Source: Falciphora oryzae
Lineage: Eukaryota; Ascomycota; Sordariomycetes; Magnaporthales; Magnaporthaceae
Length of the DNA stretch: 64,000 nt
NCBI GenBank assembly: GCA_000733355.1
Contig: JNVV01000003.1
Span: 1,623,780 to 1,687,779 of the forward strand
Direction: 5' to 3'
Under the pieces are notes generated by a model, which worked only from the letters and a program-made list of their open reading frames with translations, made no database searches and was not told the origin of the DNA. The translations under genes and the position numbers were made by a program. Numbering within the stretch: the stretch's first letter is position 1; each line of letters starts with the position of its first letter. Positions 1 through 11,200 of this stretch are shown one piece after another.

Positions 1-1245
1 AAACAAGAAGGCGGCGTGCTGCACAGCTGGGCGTCGCAACACGCACCTCCAGACGTCTTTGGGAGGAACAGAGAAACTGTGAAGCTAAGAAATTGGTGCC
101 ACCACCACATGCAGTTCTACCCTGTCAAGCTCACGCCTACCCGGTGGTGCAGGGTGTGGGCGATGTCGGTGGTATTCGCCGGCGGGCACTAATTGCACCT
201 CACTCCTTGCAATAACATGAATGAGGATCCAATACTACCGGAGGAGTTGAGGTTGCTCTCCAGCGGCGTCCCGCCCTCCAGCGCCCAGCTGGCTGAGTCG
301 GTGCGCTCTGGGGCATGGATTTGGATGAAGGGCTGCCCCCAACCCGTGAGACGACGCCGATCCCAAACAGGGTGGAGGCCACACACACGCATCCACGCAG
401 GCAGGCTCGCAGGGTTGCACACGCTACCAATTGGGGGAAACACAACCCGCCCGCGCTGAGGTGGCCCTTGGATGGATCAGGGCGCGCTGGTTCCCCTCTG
501 CCTGTATGGGCAAATTGCAAACATGTTCAAAATTGCATAGCTGGCAATTTCTAATTTTCTGGATAGATTAACCACCTGTGCCTCAGCTAGGTGAGTTCAT
601 GTTTTATTTGATCGGATCTGCCTCATTCATGGAGGCTGCCCGCCCAGCAAGGTCGGTGGGCCGCTGGAGGCGTGGCAGAGATTGACTTTCTGTCCGTGAT
701 CCGAAAAATAAGGCCCAGCAGGCAAACGGTCAAAGCGCAGACGAGCCGGGCGAGGGGCCATGATCCCCGCACTGTAACGTACTGTACCAGGATACGCAGG
801 CGCCCGTGGCCCCGCCAAAAGCCAAACAGGCATCCCATGGACAGCACAGTGTGCACTCAGCATTTGTCAGGGCTCAGCAGCAGCACAGTGCCCGCCTTTA
901 GCGGGGCTGACCACCAATCGCTGGCAGCCCACGGTGCCGCTCCCACTGGCTGGCGCCTACGCTCCCTCCTCCCGCCGAACGCCCACGTTTCCCACGCCCT
1001 CTTCACTTCTCGCCGTACACCAGGGCTGCCCACACCTTTCCAAAACACTCCATACACCTCCTCCACATCCTTGTATCTACACGCCCGCCCACATTCGGTC
1101 CTTTGTGAGGGTTGAGGCAGTCCGTCAAAGAGCTTGGGTTCGAGGCCCAGCGTCGAGGCAGCAGTGTTCCCTCGTGCCGCTTTTCGACTGCTTCTTGTCT
1201 TTTGAGCTTTGCGCGTTGGGTTTTGCTTTCCGCCGTTTCGCCATC
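1..1245. other. Upstream region of the FAR1-like gene; no gene seen
   Basis: Short overlapping reading frames occur on both strands, but none has a recognisable domain or convincing start context. The last 312 bases (from 934) are open in frame with the downstream gene but contain no in-frame ATG, so I treat them as leader. The segment just before the gene is pyrimidine-rich, as in many fungal leaders. Confidence 0.5.
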
Positions 1246-1890
1246 ATGTCGACCAACACTCACCCAGGTCTGACTTTTGGCGTAAACGGACTCCGACGCG
1301 GCTACCCTCCAACGCAATCCCACACGACCAGCAAGCCCTCGCCCTCGCTCTCGCAGCAGCACGCGTCGCCATACCACACCCAGGCATACGCCCAGCAAGC
1401 CCAGCAGAGCGGCTATCCTCACCATATATTCACCACATCGGCCTCGCCCGTCCCGACCGTCCAAAATGCCGCCCGACAGCAGGCCCCGATCGCCGCGCCA
1501 GTCAACGTCTCTCGCCAGCGAGCCATGCCTCCGCGTCAGATGCCTCCGCCGTCCCAGTCGCTGAACTACCTCGCCCAGGCCATGAACCAGCAGCCCATGA
1601 GCCATGCCGTCCCGCAGCAGAGCGACGGCCATCTGCTGGCCCGCCAGCAACAACAGCCGCACCAGCACCAGCAGCATCAGCAACACCAACACCAACACCA
1701 ACACCAACAACAACATCAGACACACGCGCAGCACCAGGCGCACCAGCAGCACCAAACACATCCCCAGCATCAACAGCACCAAACACACTCCCAACACCAC
1801 GCTCAGCACCACCAACACCAACAGCAACAGCAACAACAACCACAAGCTCAGTCGCACTACCAGCAGCAGCAACACCAGCAGCAGTCTGTG

Positions 1891-1937
<47 letters not shown>

Positions 1938-2682
1938 GCAGCAGCAGCCGCCGCAGCCGCAGCCGCAACACCAGCAGCAGTCGGTCCAGCAGCATCAGCA
2001 ACACCAGCAGCCGCAGCAACCACAGCATCCGTCTGTCTCGTTATCTCTTCCCCGGCCTCCATCTCAACCTCAGATATCCCAGGTGCAACAAGTTCAGCAG
2101 GTTCCCCAGGTACATCAGGTTCAGCACTCCCAACACGCCCAGCACACCCAGCAGGCTCAGCAAACGCAGCCGGTGGCGACTGTACATCCCACGCAAACCC
2201 ACCAGCAACAAATCCACCAGCAGCCAGTGGCGCATCAGGCCCAGATCCACAAGCCCCAGGTTCATCCTTCGGCGGTTCATCAGGCCCAACTACAGCAACC
2301 GCAGGCGCGGCAACAGCAGCCGCTTAAGCAGAACTCTGCGCAGCAGCCCGCTCAGCAAACCCACCAAGTCCACCAGGTTCACCAGGGACACCAGGGGCAT
2401 CAGAATCACCAGGCCCAGGCGCAGCAAGCGCAACCAACCCACACAACACCAACCCCTCAGCCACAGCACGCGCTCCCCGTACACCAGACGCACTCGGCGC
2501 ATCAGGTCCAGCAAGCCCAGCAGGTTCAGCAAGTACAACAGGCTCAGCACGTCCAACAACAAGCTCAGCACGTCCAACAACAGACTCAGCAAGCCCAGCA
2601 AGCCCAGCAAGCCCAACAGGCCCAGCAGGCCCAGCAAGTCCAGCAGGCCCAGCAAGTTCAGCAAGCTCAGCAACAGGTCCAG

Positions 2683-2718
<36 letters not shown>

Positions 2719-3851
2719 GCCCATCAGTCACAACCACAGGCCCAACAACCCTCGGTACAGCAACCACAAACCCACCAGGCACAGGCGCACCAGACCTCAG
2801 CGCACCATACACCTGTTCCACAAAAGCAGGAAACCCCAACTCCGACACACGTGGAAGAGAGCCACCATGAAGACGAGATGGAGATCGACATCGCGGCTGA
2901 AGACGAGGACGGTGACCAGTCCAAGCTGTCCGAGGCTGCTGCCGTCGCGCGGGAACCGATGGGCGAGCTCATGTCGGCCCCGCCAGAGGGCGGCAGCTAC
3001 CCGACCCTGGATGCCGTACACAAGTACGTGCTCGCATACTGCACCTCGGTTGGATATGCAGTTGTCATCGGACGGTCGAAAAAGACGGTTCCAGGGCTGA
3101 AGAAGGTCCTGTTTGTCTGTGACCGCGCCGGAAAGCCTCCGAAGCGCGTCAACCCAGAGCTCCGTAAGAGGAAAACGTCGTCCCGCAAGTGTGACTGCCA
3201 GTTCGGGTTCTTCGCCATCGAGCAGAGGACTCAGTGGATCGTGCGGTATCGCCCTGATGCTGCACATCTCACCCACAACCATGGCCCAAGTCAGAGCCCC
3301 CTGCTCCACCCCGCTGCTCGCAAACTTGACAGCAAAATGGTGGCGTCCGTGAAGGCACTCAAGGAGAACGGTACGCGCTCTACTGGCTACGGCTGGCATT
3401 TTCGAGCTAGATTTTACTGACAAACCGAACCGTAGGTGTGGGCGTAACCCAAACACTTGAAATACTGCAGAACGAACATCCCAATGTGCCGCTCCTCCCT
3501 CGGGATATATACAATGCGCGGGCGGCCATCAATCGCAATCCACAAAAGGTCGCGGCGGGAGCTTCTGATAACAAGATGACCATATACAGCAAGCCCCAGC
3601 CGTCTGCCGAAGACCGCATCCGAGCCGACCTTCGCCGTGAGCTCGCCAAGACCAAGGAGGACTACGACAAACTCAAAGCCGACACCACCAAGGAGATCGA
3701 GGAACTCAAGCAGCAACTTGAGGAGAAGGATAAGATGATCCATAAGTTTGAGATGTTTATCGACATCTGCAATCAAAGGGTCATGGTGCAACGAGAAAGG
3801 CTGAGCGATGGCAACGAAAACGGAGGTGCTTCCGTGGTTCCCGCTCCGTAA
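1246..3851 (+). CDS. Gln/His-rich protein with FAR1/WRKY-GCM1-type zinc DNA-binding domain
   Basis: Two exons (1246-3370 and 3436-3851) encode about 846 aa. The intron 3371-3435 has donor GTACGC, branch TACTGAC and acceptor GTAG, and the join keeps the frame. The start is the only in-frame ATG after a long open leader (context CCATCATGTC). Residues about 110-530 are almost entirely Q, H, A, P and V, with a 19-residue Q run at 216-234 and a 13-residue run near 479-491. An acidic linker follows. Residues about 583-680 form a compact domain with Cys625, Cys649/Cys651 and His677/His679, which fits the C-C-H-H zinc fold of the FAR1/WRKY-GCM1 superfamily. That superfamily is shared by MULE-type transposases and fungal regulators such as Candida Rbf1. 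The C-terminus (about 755-810) is a charged coiled coil. No transposase catalytic core is present, so I infer a domesticated or stand-alone nuclear regulator. Its target genes are unknown. Confidence 0.85.
1579..2830 (+). repeat. CAG/CAA/CAC low-complexity coding tract
   Basis: About 1.25 kb of degenerate glutamine and histidine codons inside the FAR1-like gene. CAG and CAA are mixed, which limits pure-repeat length. The longest uninterrupted glutamine blocks are at 1891-1947 (19 codons) and 2680-2718 (13 codons). The block around 2587-2670 repeats Gln-Ala/Val-Gln triplets. The tract also creates long open but meaningless poly-Leu and poly-Ala frames on the other strand and phases. Confidence 0.9.
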
Positions 3852-5253
3852 CTGGGTATTTGGGTGATTCACCTTGATTGTGTCTGCCGTATCGAGTCGG
3901 TTCATGGAGCAAAGTATGGATTTATGGCGATGGTGGGTTATGTCTGCCTTCTGTGGGTGTCTCTTGGTCGATGGCTTTTTTTTTTTTTTTTTTTTTCCCT
4001 CTTGCGGATTTCTCGAGCAATTCCTACCTGTGTTCGGAGCAAGGGCGTATGTGAGCATTTTATCTGTTATGAGTCTTTTGGGGGAGGGAGGGCAATGTAA
4101 TCTGGGGGGTAGCAAAGCACCGCGTGAGGCGTACGGTTCTGTTCCGTTCTCTCTGTTGGGGATACGTGTGGAGGTTTATGAGATGTCAGGGAATAAAATT
4201 CTTCACATTTTGAGCTTTTCTGTTGGTCTAGTTCCGCATTGTAAATGTCATGGAGTCGAGATTTGCATTGTTGATTTATTAAGGGGGATAAATTAGGGTT
4301 GATATTTGGGTTTTGGTGAGCCACTGGGAAATTTATCTGTCCCTAGGAGATGGAAGCCATTCTCTTGACCCCTCGTCACTGACGGGCAGAACCCAGAGTT
4401 TATCGTCTCTCACTCAAATGGTCCAGGAGTCCAGAACGATGCCGCCATGGCAAAAAATGTGAACGTTGGTCACTTTTGTGTATTCAGTGCGCCGTGTAAA
4501 TTCTCCGTCAGGTCGCAAGGCTGCCAAATTCCCGACAGTTTGATAGGAGGATGGGCACCACCGCGGCAGAATGGATCCTGTAATACGGGTGATCTCCGGA
4601 GGGAACTACCGCGTTTGGGGCGAATCAAGCATCGGAAACAAAAACGCACTTGTCTCTGTTTGGGTCCGGCTCCAGCCAGTCTTGGATGGCTTCCGTCTGC
4701 CTGGTGTGTGTCGTCTCCCAATCTGCTGCAGGTTTCAGGGACCGTTTTGTTAGCTGATGGATCACATGCAGCCAATTAGCGGGCGCAGAGAGTGCCACAC
4801 ACCCGTCCCCACACCTGCCGCCACGCGTGGCTGCCAGTCACCATCGCGACAAGGGGCCTTGCTGCGACCGCGTAACTGGCGGGACTGTGGAATGAAGGGG
4901 AAAAGTCGACGAGCAAAAGCACCACTCCCTCACACTCCTTGCAATCCACCAACGACGCATCTTCCATTTTTTTTTTTCTTTTTCTTTTTTGTTCGCGTCC
5001 GTCCACCAGAGGAACGGCCCTCGACGCATGATACCCATCGTTTTGGTTTTCTTCATTTCTCCCCGACTCTCGTGCAGTGTCTTTCCCGCTTAGCACTGCA
5101 GCAAACGCGGTCCCTCGCTCTGAAACTGCCTTTCTGCAAGTGCCGACTTTAATATACCACCCTATCCCCCCGCGTCACAAGCCATGACCTCGCCGGTTTC
5201 CTAGATCCGAAAACAACACATATTCGCAGCAGTCGCAACAGCGACCGCCGACC
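3852..5253. other. Intergenic: 3' region of FAR1-like gene and dynein promoter/leader
   Basis: No gene is supported here. A run of 21 T lies at 3976-3996, 125 bp past the FAR1-like stop, and an AATAAA-like signal lies near 4192. A CCAAT box (AGCCAATTAG) sits near 4770. A T-rich block interrupted by C (about 4967-4990) and a C/T-rich leader precede the dynein start, typical of fungal promoters and leaders. Confidence 0.5.
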
Positions 5254-8200
5254 ATGGACGTCGTGCCTTCGACCCAGGCCGGGAGTCCTGGCGCCAACGG
5301 CGTCGGGCCGCCCTCATTTCCCGCGATGGACGGCCAGAAGCTCGTCGAGCATCTGAGGATAGTGCTCGAGGCCGCTCTGGGCGCCACCCGCGAGGAACTC
5401 GAGGCCCCAGACAGCCTGCTCTCCAAGGTCCTCTACTCCGATACCCTCCACCGATGCACCCGCTTCGCCAACGAGCCGCAGGTCTCTCTGCTCATCCAGA
5501 AGGAGATGACGTCGGCTCCCACGATAGAAGACGCCGATGGCGACTCAAGTAAGTCTAGCCGCCAGGTTGTGCTCTGGCTCTGCTTGGTGCCTGCTCTCTC
5601 ACCCACACTTGCCTGACTGACCATTTGCCTGTTTCAGAGTCTCCGGCGCACAAGTTTAACCTCGTCCACGACATGTCGGCTTCGGCAACGGTCGTCGCCT
5701 ATCTCAGCCTCCTCAAGCGGCCGCAACCGCTCGATCCCAACATCCCACTTGTGTCCCAGATTCAGATGTTGAACTTGCCCGGCCCCGCATACCTTGCGTC
5801 CACCACGGGAGACCAGGGCCCCTCGGCATCGCCGTTCGAGATTCTGCAGCTTTACCTCCACAACGGCCTTGCGCCCTACTTCGACGCCAGCACCAAGAGT
5901 CAGCAAACGGCGACCGGCGCAAGAGGCAGGGCGGATGTGGATGCCAAGACTGGTATCCCGGTCACAAAGAAGCGCTGGACGGAGCTGGAGCTGAGCTTGT
6001 CCCACCTCCAGCAGAATGTCGAGATCCCCGAGGTCGCACTGCCCTTCCACCCCATAGTCCAGACTGCGCTGGACGAGGCTGCGTCGCGGAACGCCCGGCC
6101 GAGCTTGGAGCTGATTCCCAGCAGCCTGCTTCACGACAGCCACTTCCTCAACAACCTGCAGGCCACGGTGAACAACTGGATAAAGTCCATCCAGGTCATC
6201 ACCAAGATGACGCGCGACCCGACGACAGGAAGGGCGAACCAGGAGATCAACTTTTGGCTGTCGATGGAGTCTGCTCTCGAGGGCATTGAGGCGCAACTGA
6301 GGGGTGAAGGCGTCATGCTCACTCTCGAAATCTTGAAGCAAGCGAAGCGTTTCCAGGCAACTGTCAGCTTCTCGGCCGACACGGGCCTGAAAGAGGCCAT
6401 GGACAAGGTTCAAAAGTACAACCAGCTGATGCGCGACTTCCCCCTCGATGAGCTTCTATCCACAACGTCGCTGTCAAGGGTTGAGGTCACCATCGAGCAG
6501 ATCTTCAACCACCTGAACAAGAAACTCAAGATCTGCCCCTACCCCATCCGCCGGTCGCTCGCGCTGGTCGATGCGATATCGGAAGACTTAGACGAGGTTC
6601 TGCACCGGCTGCTTCCCGGCGCAGAGCTCGTCGACCTTGACTACACCCAATTCACCTCTGTTATGAAGGCGACAGAGCAAATCTTCGTGACGTGGGACGA
6701 GAATGTCAAGGAATTCACCAACGTAGCTCGCGAGGTTATGCGTCGTCGTACCGAGAAGTTCATTCCCATCAAGTTCAACCCGAAGCACATTGAGCTCCAG
6801 AACCGGCTCAAATATGTCAGCAATTTCCGTGACAACCATGAGCAGCTTCAGCGGACCATCTTGAACGTCCTCACGCCTAAGCCCTCGGCAAACGGCTCTG
6901 TGGAGGGGCCAAACGGGGCTCTCATGGTGGAGGAGATGGGCGACGTGGCCGCTATTAAGGAAGTCGAGGCCGCGTGGGAGGGACTCCGTCACATCGACCT
7001 CCTGGACGTCTCGAGCGAGGGCACGACCAGGTGGGTGAGGGCAGAGAACGTGTACAATGAGCGGACGTCCCGTGTCGAGAACTCCATCATCGCGAAGTTG
7101 CGTGACCGACTGGCAACTGCCAAGAACGCCAACGAGATGTTCCGCGTATTCTCCAAATTCAACGCCCTATTCGTGCGCCCAAAGATCCGTGGAGCCATTG
7201 CCGAGTACCAGACCCAGCTTATCGACAATGTCAAGCAGGCCATCGCCGCTCTACACGAGCGTTTCAAGCAGCAGTACGGCCACTCCGAGGCCCACGCCAT
7301 GGCCCAGCTCCACGACCTGCCCCCGGTCGCAGGTGCCATCATCTGGGCTCGACAGATCGAGCGGCAGCTGGATGGGTATATGAAGAAGGTCGAGGATGTC
7401 CTTGGCGCGGACTGGTCTCTGCACGCCGAAGGTCAGAAGTTGTACTCTGAGGGCAGACTATTCCGCAAGAAGCTGGACACCCGTCCCATCTACCAGGCAT
7501 GGATGGAGGATGCCCGGCGGAAGCACGCATCGATATCGGGCCTGCTCTTTAGCGTCCACAGGATCCGTTCGGCCGGAAACACCCTCGAGCTCGTGGTCAA
7601 CTTCGACCCTCAGGTCATTGCTCTGTTCAAGGAGACGCGGAACCTCATCTGGCTCGGCTACGCGATCCCCCACCAGATCAGCAATGTGGCCAAGGAAGCG
7701 AAGCGAGTCTATCCTTATGCCGTTAGTCTCATGGAGAGCGTCCGGACCTTTGCGCAGACCACGCGCCAGATCTCCGAGATGTCCCAGGTCTCGATGCTTC
7801 TCAACGGGCACCGTAACGAAGTCCAAGCACTTGTCGTCAAGGGTGTGCCTCTGAAGTGGGAGTCCTTTGTGAACTCGTATGAACTTCATTTCAACCCCGC
7901 CAAGCTGGCCAACGGCGGCCTTGACCGGAGCCTGGGCAAGGGCGAGAGCAAGCATGTCATGTTCATCCGTGACTTCGCCTCCAAGGTCTCTCTGCTGCAG
8001 TCCAAGACAGTCACTCTAGCCTCAGTCCATCAGACCATCCAGAAGGCTTTGATGGAGCTCGGCACCTGCCCTTACGAGGCCAAGGCATTCGAGGACCGCC
8101 TGGATGTCATTCAAAAGGGAGTCGACACGTTGAACCTGGAGCAATACGTCAATCTCGGGTACTGGGTCAAGAGGGTAAACGGCCAGATCAAGTCAATCCT

Positions 8201-11200
8201 GCTGACGCGTCTCCACCGTGCAATCCAGGCGTGGATTGAGGCATTCGAGGAGGATGCTTCCGAAGACAGGAGAAGGAGCCAAGTCGACTCCGAAGCGAAG
8301 CCCGGAATTCCTACCATGAGGAGGCTGGTGCACGAGATTACCATGCGGAACCAACTCATCTATCTCGATCCTCCCCTGGCGTTCGCCCGTGCTAGCTGGT
8401 ACCTGCAGCTCCAAGAGTGGCTCGGCATCATCTGCCACCAGAAGAAGATCAAGGCCACCAGGTACCAAATGAGCATCACTACCACCACAACGGACGAGGT
8501 GCGGTTTGATGATCTGCCCGCCGAGTGCACCGACATGCTCTCGAGAGTCCAAGATTCGGTCGAGAAGAAGCTGCTGGACATCAACAACTATGTCAACGAG
8601 TGGCTACGCTTCCAATCTCTCTGGGATCTCCAGTCCGAGCAAGTTTATGACATCCTTGGAGACCAGCTGGCGAAGTGGCTGCAGCTGCTTCAGGAGATCA
8701 GGAAGACACGGCAGACTTTTGATACCACGGAGGTCAGCCGCTCCTTTGGCCATATCACCATCGACTACGACCAGGTGCAAACCAAAGTCAACGCCAAATA
8801 CGACCAGTGGCAGCATGACATTCTGATCAAGTTTGCCAGCCGACTTGGTGCTCGCCTGAGGGAGGTTCACGCCGAGATTGAAAAGGCCCGCAATGATCTG
8901 GAGAACCAGCGGCTTGAGGCGTCCTCCACAGACCAGGCCGTTCAGTTCATCACAGTTGTCCAGACCTGCAAACGCCAAGTTAAGCTCTGGGCACCAGAGG
9001 TGGAAACTTTTCGCCAGGGCGAGTCGACGCTCGTGCGGCAGCGATACCAATTCCCCAATGACTGGCTGCACGCCCAGCAGGTGGATGGCCTCTGGGAGGC
9101 TCTCAACGACCTGCTTGCCCGCCGCTCGAAGGTGATTCAAGATCAGACCGATGCCCTGCTGGCTAAGATCAACGCCGAGGACCAACTTGTGGGGGAAAAA
9201 ATCAGGGAGATCTCGGTGCAGTGGAACGACGAGAAGCCGGTCTCGGGCACTATCCCTCCCGACGAGGCATCCGCGACTCTCGCCTCGTTCGAGCAGAGGA
9301 TCACCCAGCTGCAGAACCAGTCCATTGGCATCGCCAAGGCAAAGGAGGCGCTGGACATTCCTGCCGATCCTGATACGTCCCTCAACGTCATCCTCGAGGA
9401 AGTTAACGATTTCAAGTCGGTTTGGGCCTCGCTGTCACTCATCTGGAAGAACCTGAATGAGCTCCGCGAGATGCTCTGGAACAGCGTCCAGCCCAGAAAG
9501 ATCAGGGCCGCCATCGACGGCCTGATCAAGATGACCAAAGAGATGCCTAGCCGCATGCGCCAGTACGCCGCTTTTGAGCATATTCAAAACATTCTCCGCA
9601 CGTACCTCAAGGTCAACACCTTGCTCACGGATCTCAAGTCCGAGGCGGTGCGCGACAGGCACTGGACCAAGATCTACAAGCAAATCAAGCCCAACAAGCG
9701 ATACTCCCCGGTGTCCATGACCCTGGGCGACGTTTGGGATCTGAACCTCGTCGCCACTGAGACCATCATCAAGGATATCATCGCCCAGGCCCAGGGAGAG
9801 ATGGCTCTGGAGGAGTTCCTCAAGCAGGTTAGGGAGATATGGACTGGCTACAACCTGGATCTTGTCAACTACCAGAATAAGTGCCGCCTAATCAGGGGCT
9901 GGGACGACCTCTTTGCCAAGTGCAGTGAGAACCTCAACTCGCTCCAGGCCATGAAGCACTCGCCCTACTACAAGGAGTTCGAAGAGGAAGCGTCGTCGTG
10001 GGAGGACAAACTCAACCGTGTGCACGTGCTCTTTGACGTCTGGATCGATGTCCAGCGGCAGTGGGTGTATCTCGAGGGTGTGTTCACCGGCAACGCCGAC
10101 ATTAAACATCTTCTCCCAACCGAGTCCGTCAGGTTCAACAACATCAACACCGAGTTCTCGTCGGTGATGAAGAAGGTGTACAAGCAGCCGTATGTCCTTG
10201 ACGTTCTCAACATCCCCGGCGTCCAGAAGTCACTCGAGCGCCTGGCCGATCTCCTGAACAAGATCCAGAAGGCCCTCGGAGAGTACCTGGAGAAGGAGCG
10301 GGTTTCTTTCCCTCGCTTCTACTTCGTCGGCGACGAGGATCTGCTGGAGATGATTGGTAATAGTAATGACACCCTTCGCATTGCGAAGCACTTCAAGAAG
10401 ATGTTCGCAGGCCTGTCCGGCCTCATCATGGACGACGAGGCCATAATCTCGGGCTTCACGTCCAAGGAAGGCGAGGTGGTGCGGCTCAAGAAGGAGATCT
10501 CGGTTATCAAGACACCGCGCATCAACGACTGGCTCGCTCTGCTGGAGAACGGGATGAAGTCGACGCTCGCCGAGCTGCTGGCGGAGGCGGTTGAGCAGTA
10601 CACGCCCATTTTCAACAGCTCTGACGTTGACAAGGCGGCACTCGGCGGGTTCATGGAGGCATATCCTAGCCAGATTGTTGTGCTTGCCACCCAAGTCGTG
10701 TGGACCACCGCTGTGGACCAGTCGCTTACCGAGGGCGGCAGCACCCTCCAGTCCCTCTTCGAGAAGGAGGTCCAGGTGCTGCGGCTGCTCGCAGATACGG
10801 TGCTGGGAGACCTGGAGGTCCTGATGAGGAAGAAGTGCGAGCAGCTCATCACCGAGTGCGTGCACCAGCGCGACGTGATCGAGAAGCTGGTCGGCCTCAA
10901 CGCAAGCACGCCCACGCATTACATGTGGCTGCTGCAGATGCGCTACGTCTACTCTCCCGAGGGCGACTTCCTCCAGCGGCTCCATATCAAGATGGCCAAC
11001 GCCAAGCTTGCCTACGGCTTCGAGTACCTCGGCGTGCCTGAGCGCCTCGTCCGCACCCCGCTTACCGACAGGTGTTTCCTGACCCTCACCCAGGCTCTTT
11101 GCCAGCGTCTGGGTGGATCGCCGTACGGCCCCGCCGGAACAGGGAAGACCGAGTCGGTCAAGGCGCTCGGTGTGCAGCTGGGAAGGTTCACGCTCGTCTT

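Noticed and set aside
1003..2028. 341-aa poly-Leu frame on the minus strand over the FAR1-like gene
   Set aside because: It is the antisense reading of CAG/CAA repeats. Composition is non-protein-like, and the plus frame has a domain and intron.
1209..2327. Poly-Ala/Thr and poly-Ser frames in the other plus phases
   Set aside because: These are phase-shifted readings of the same glutamine repeat tract.
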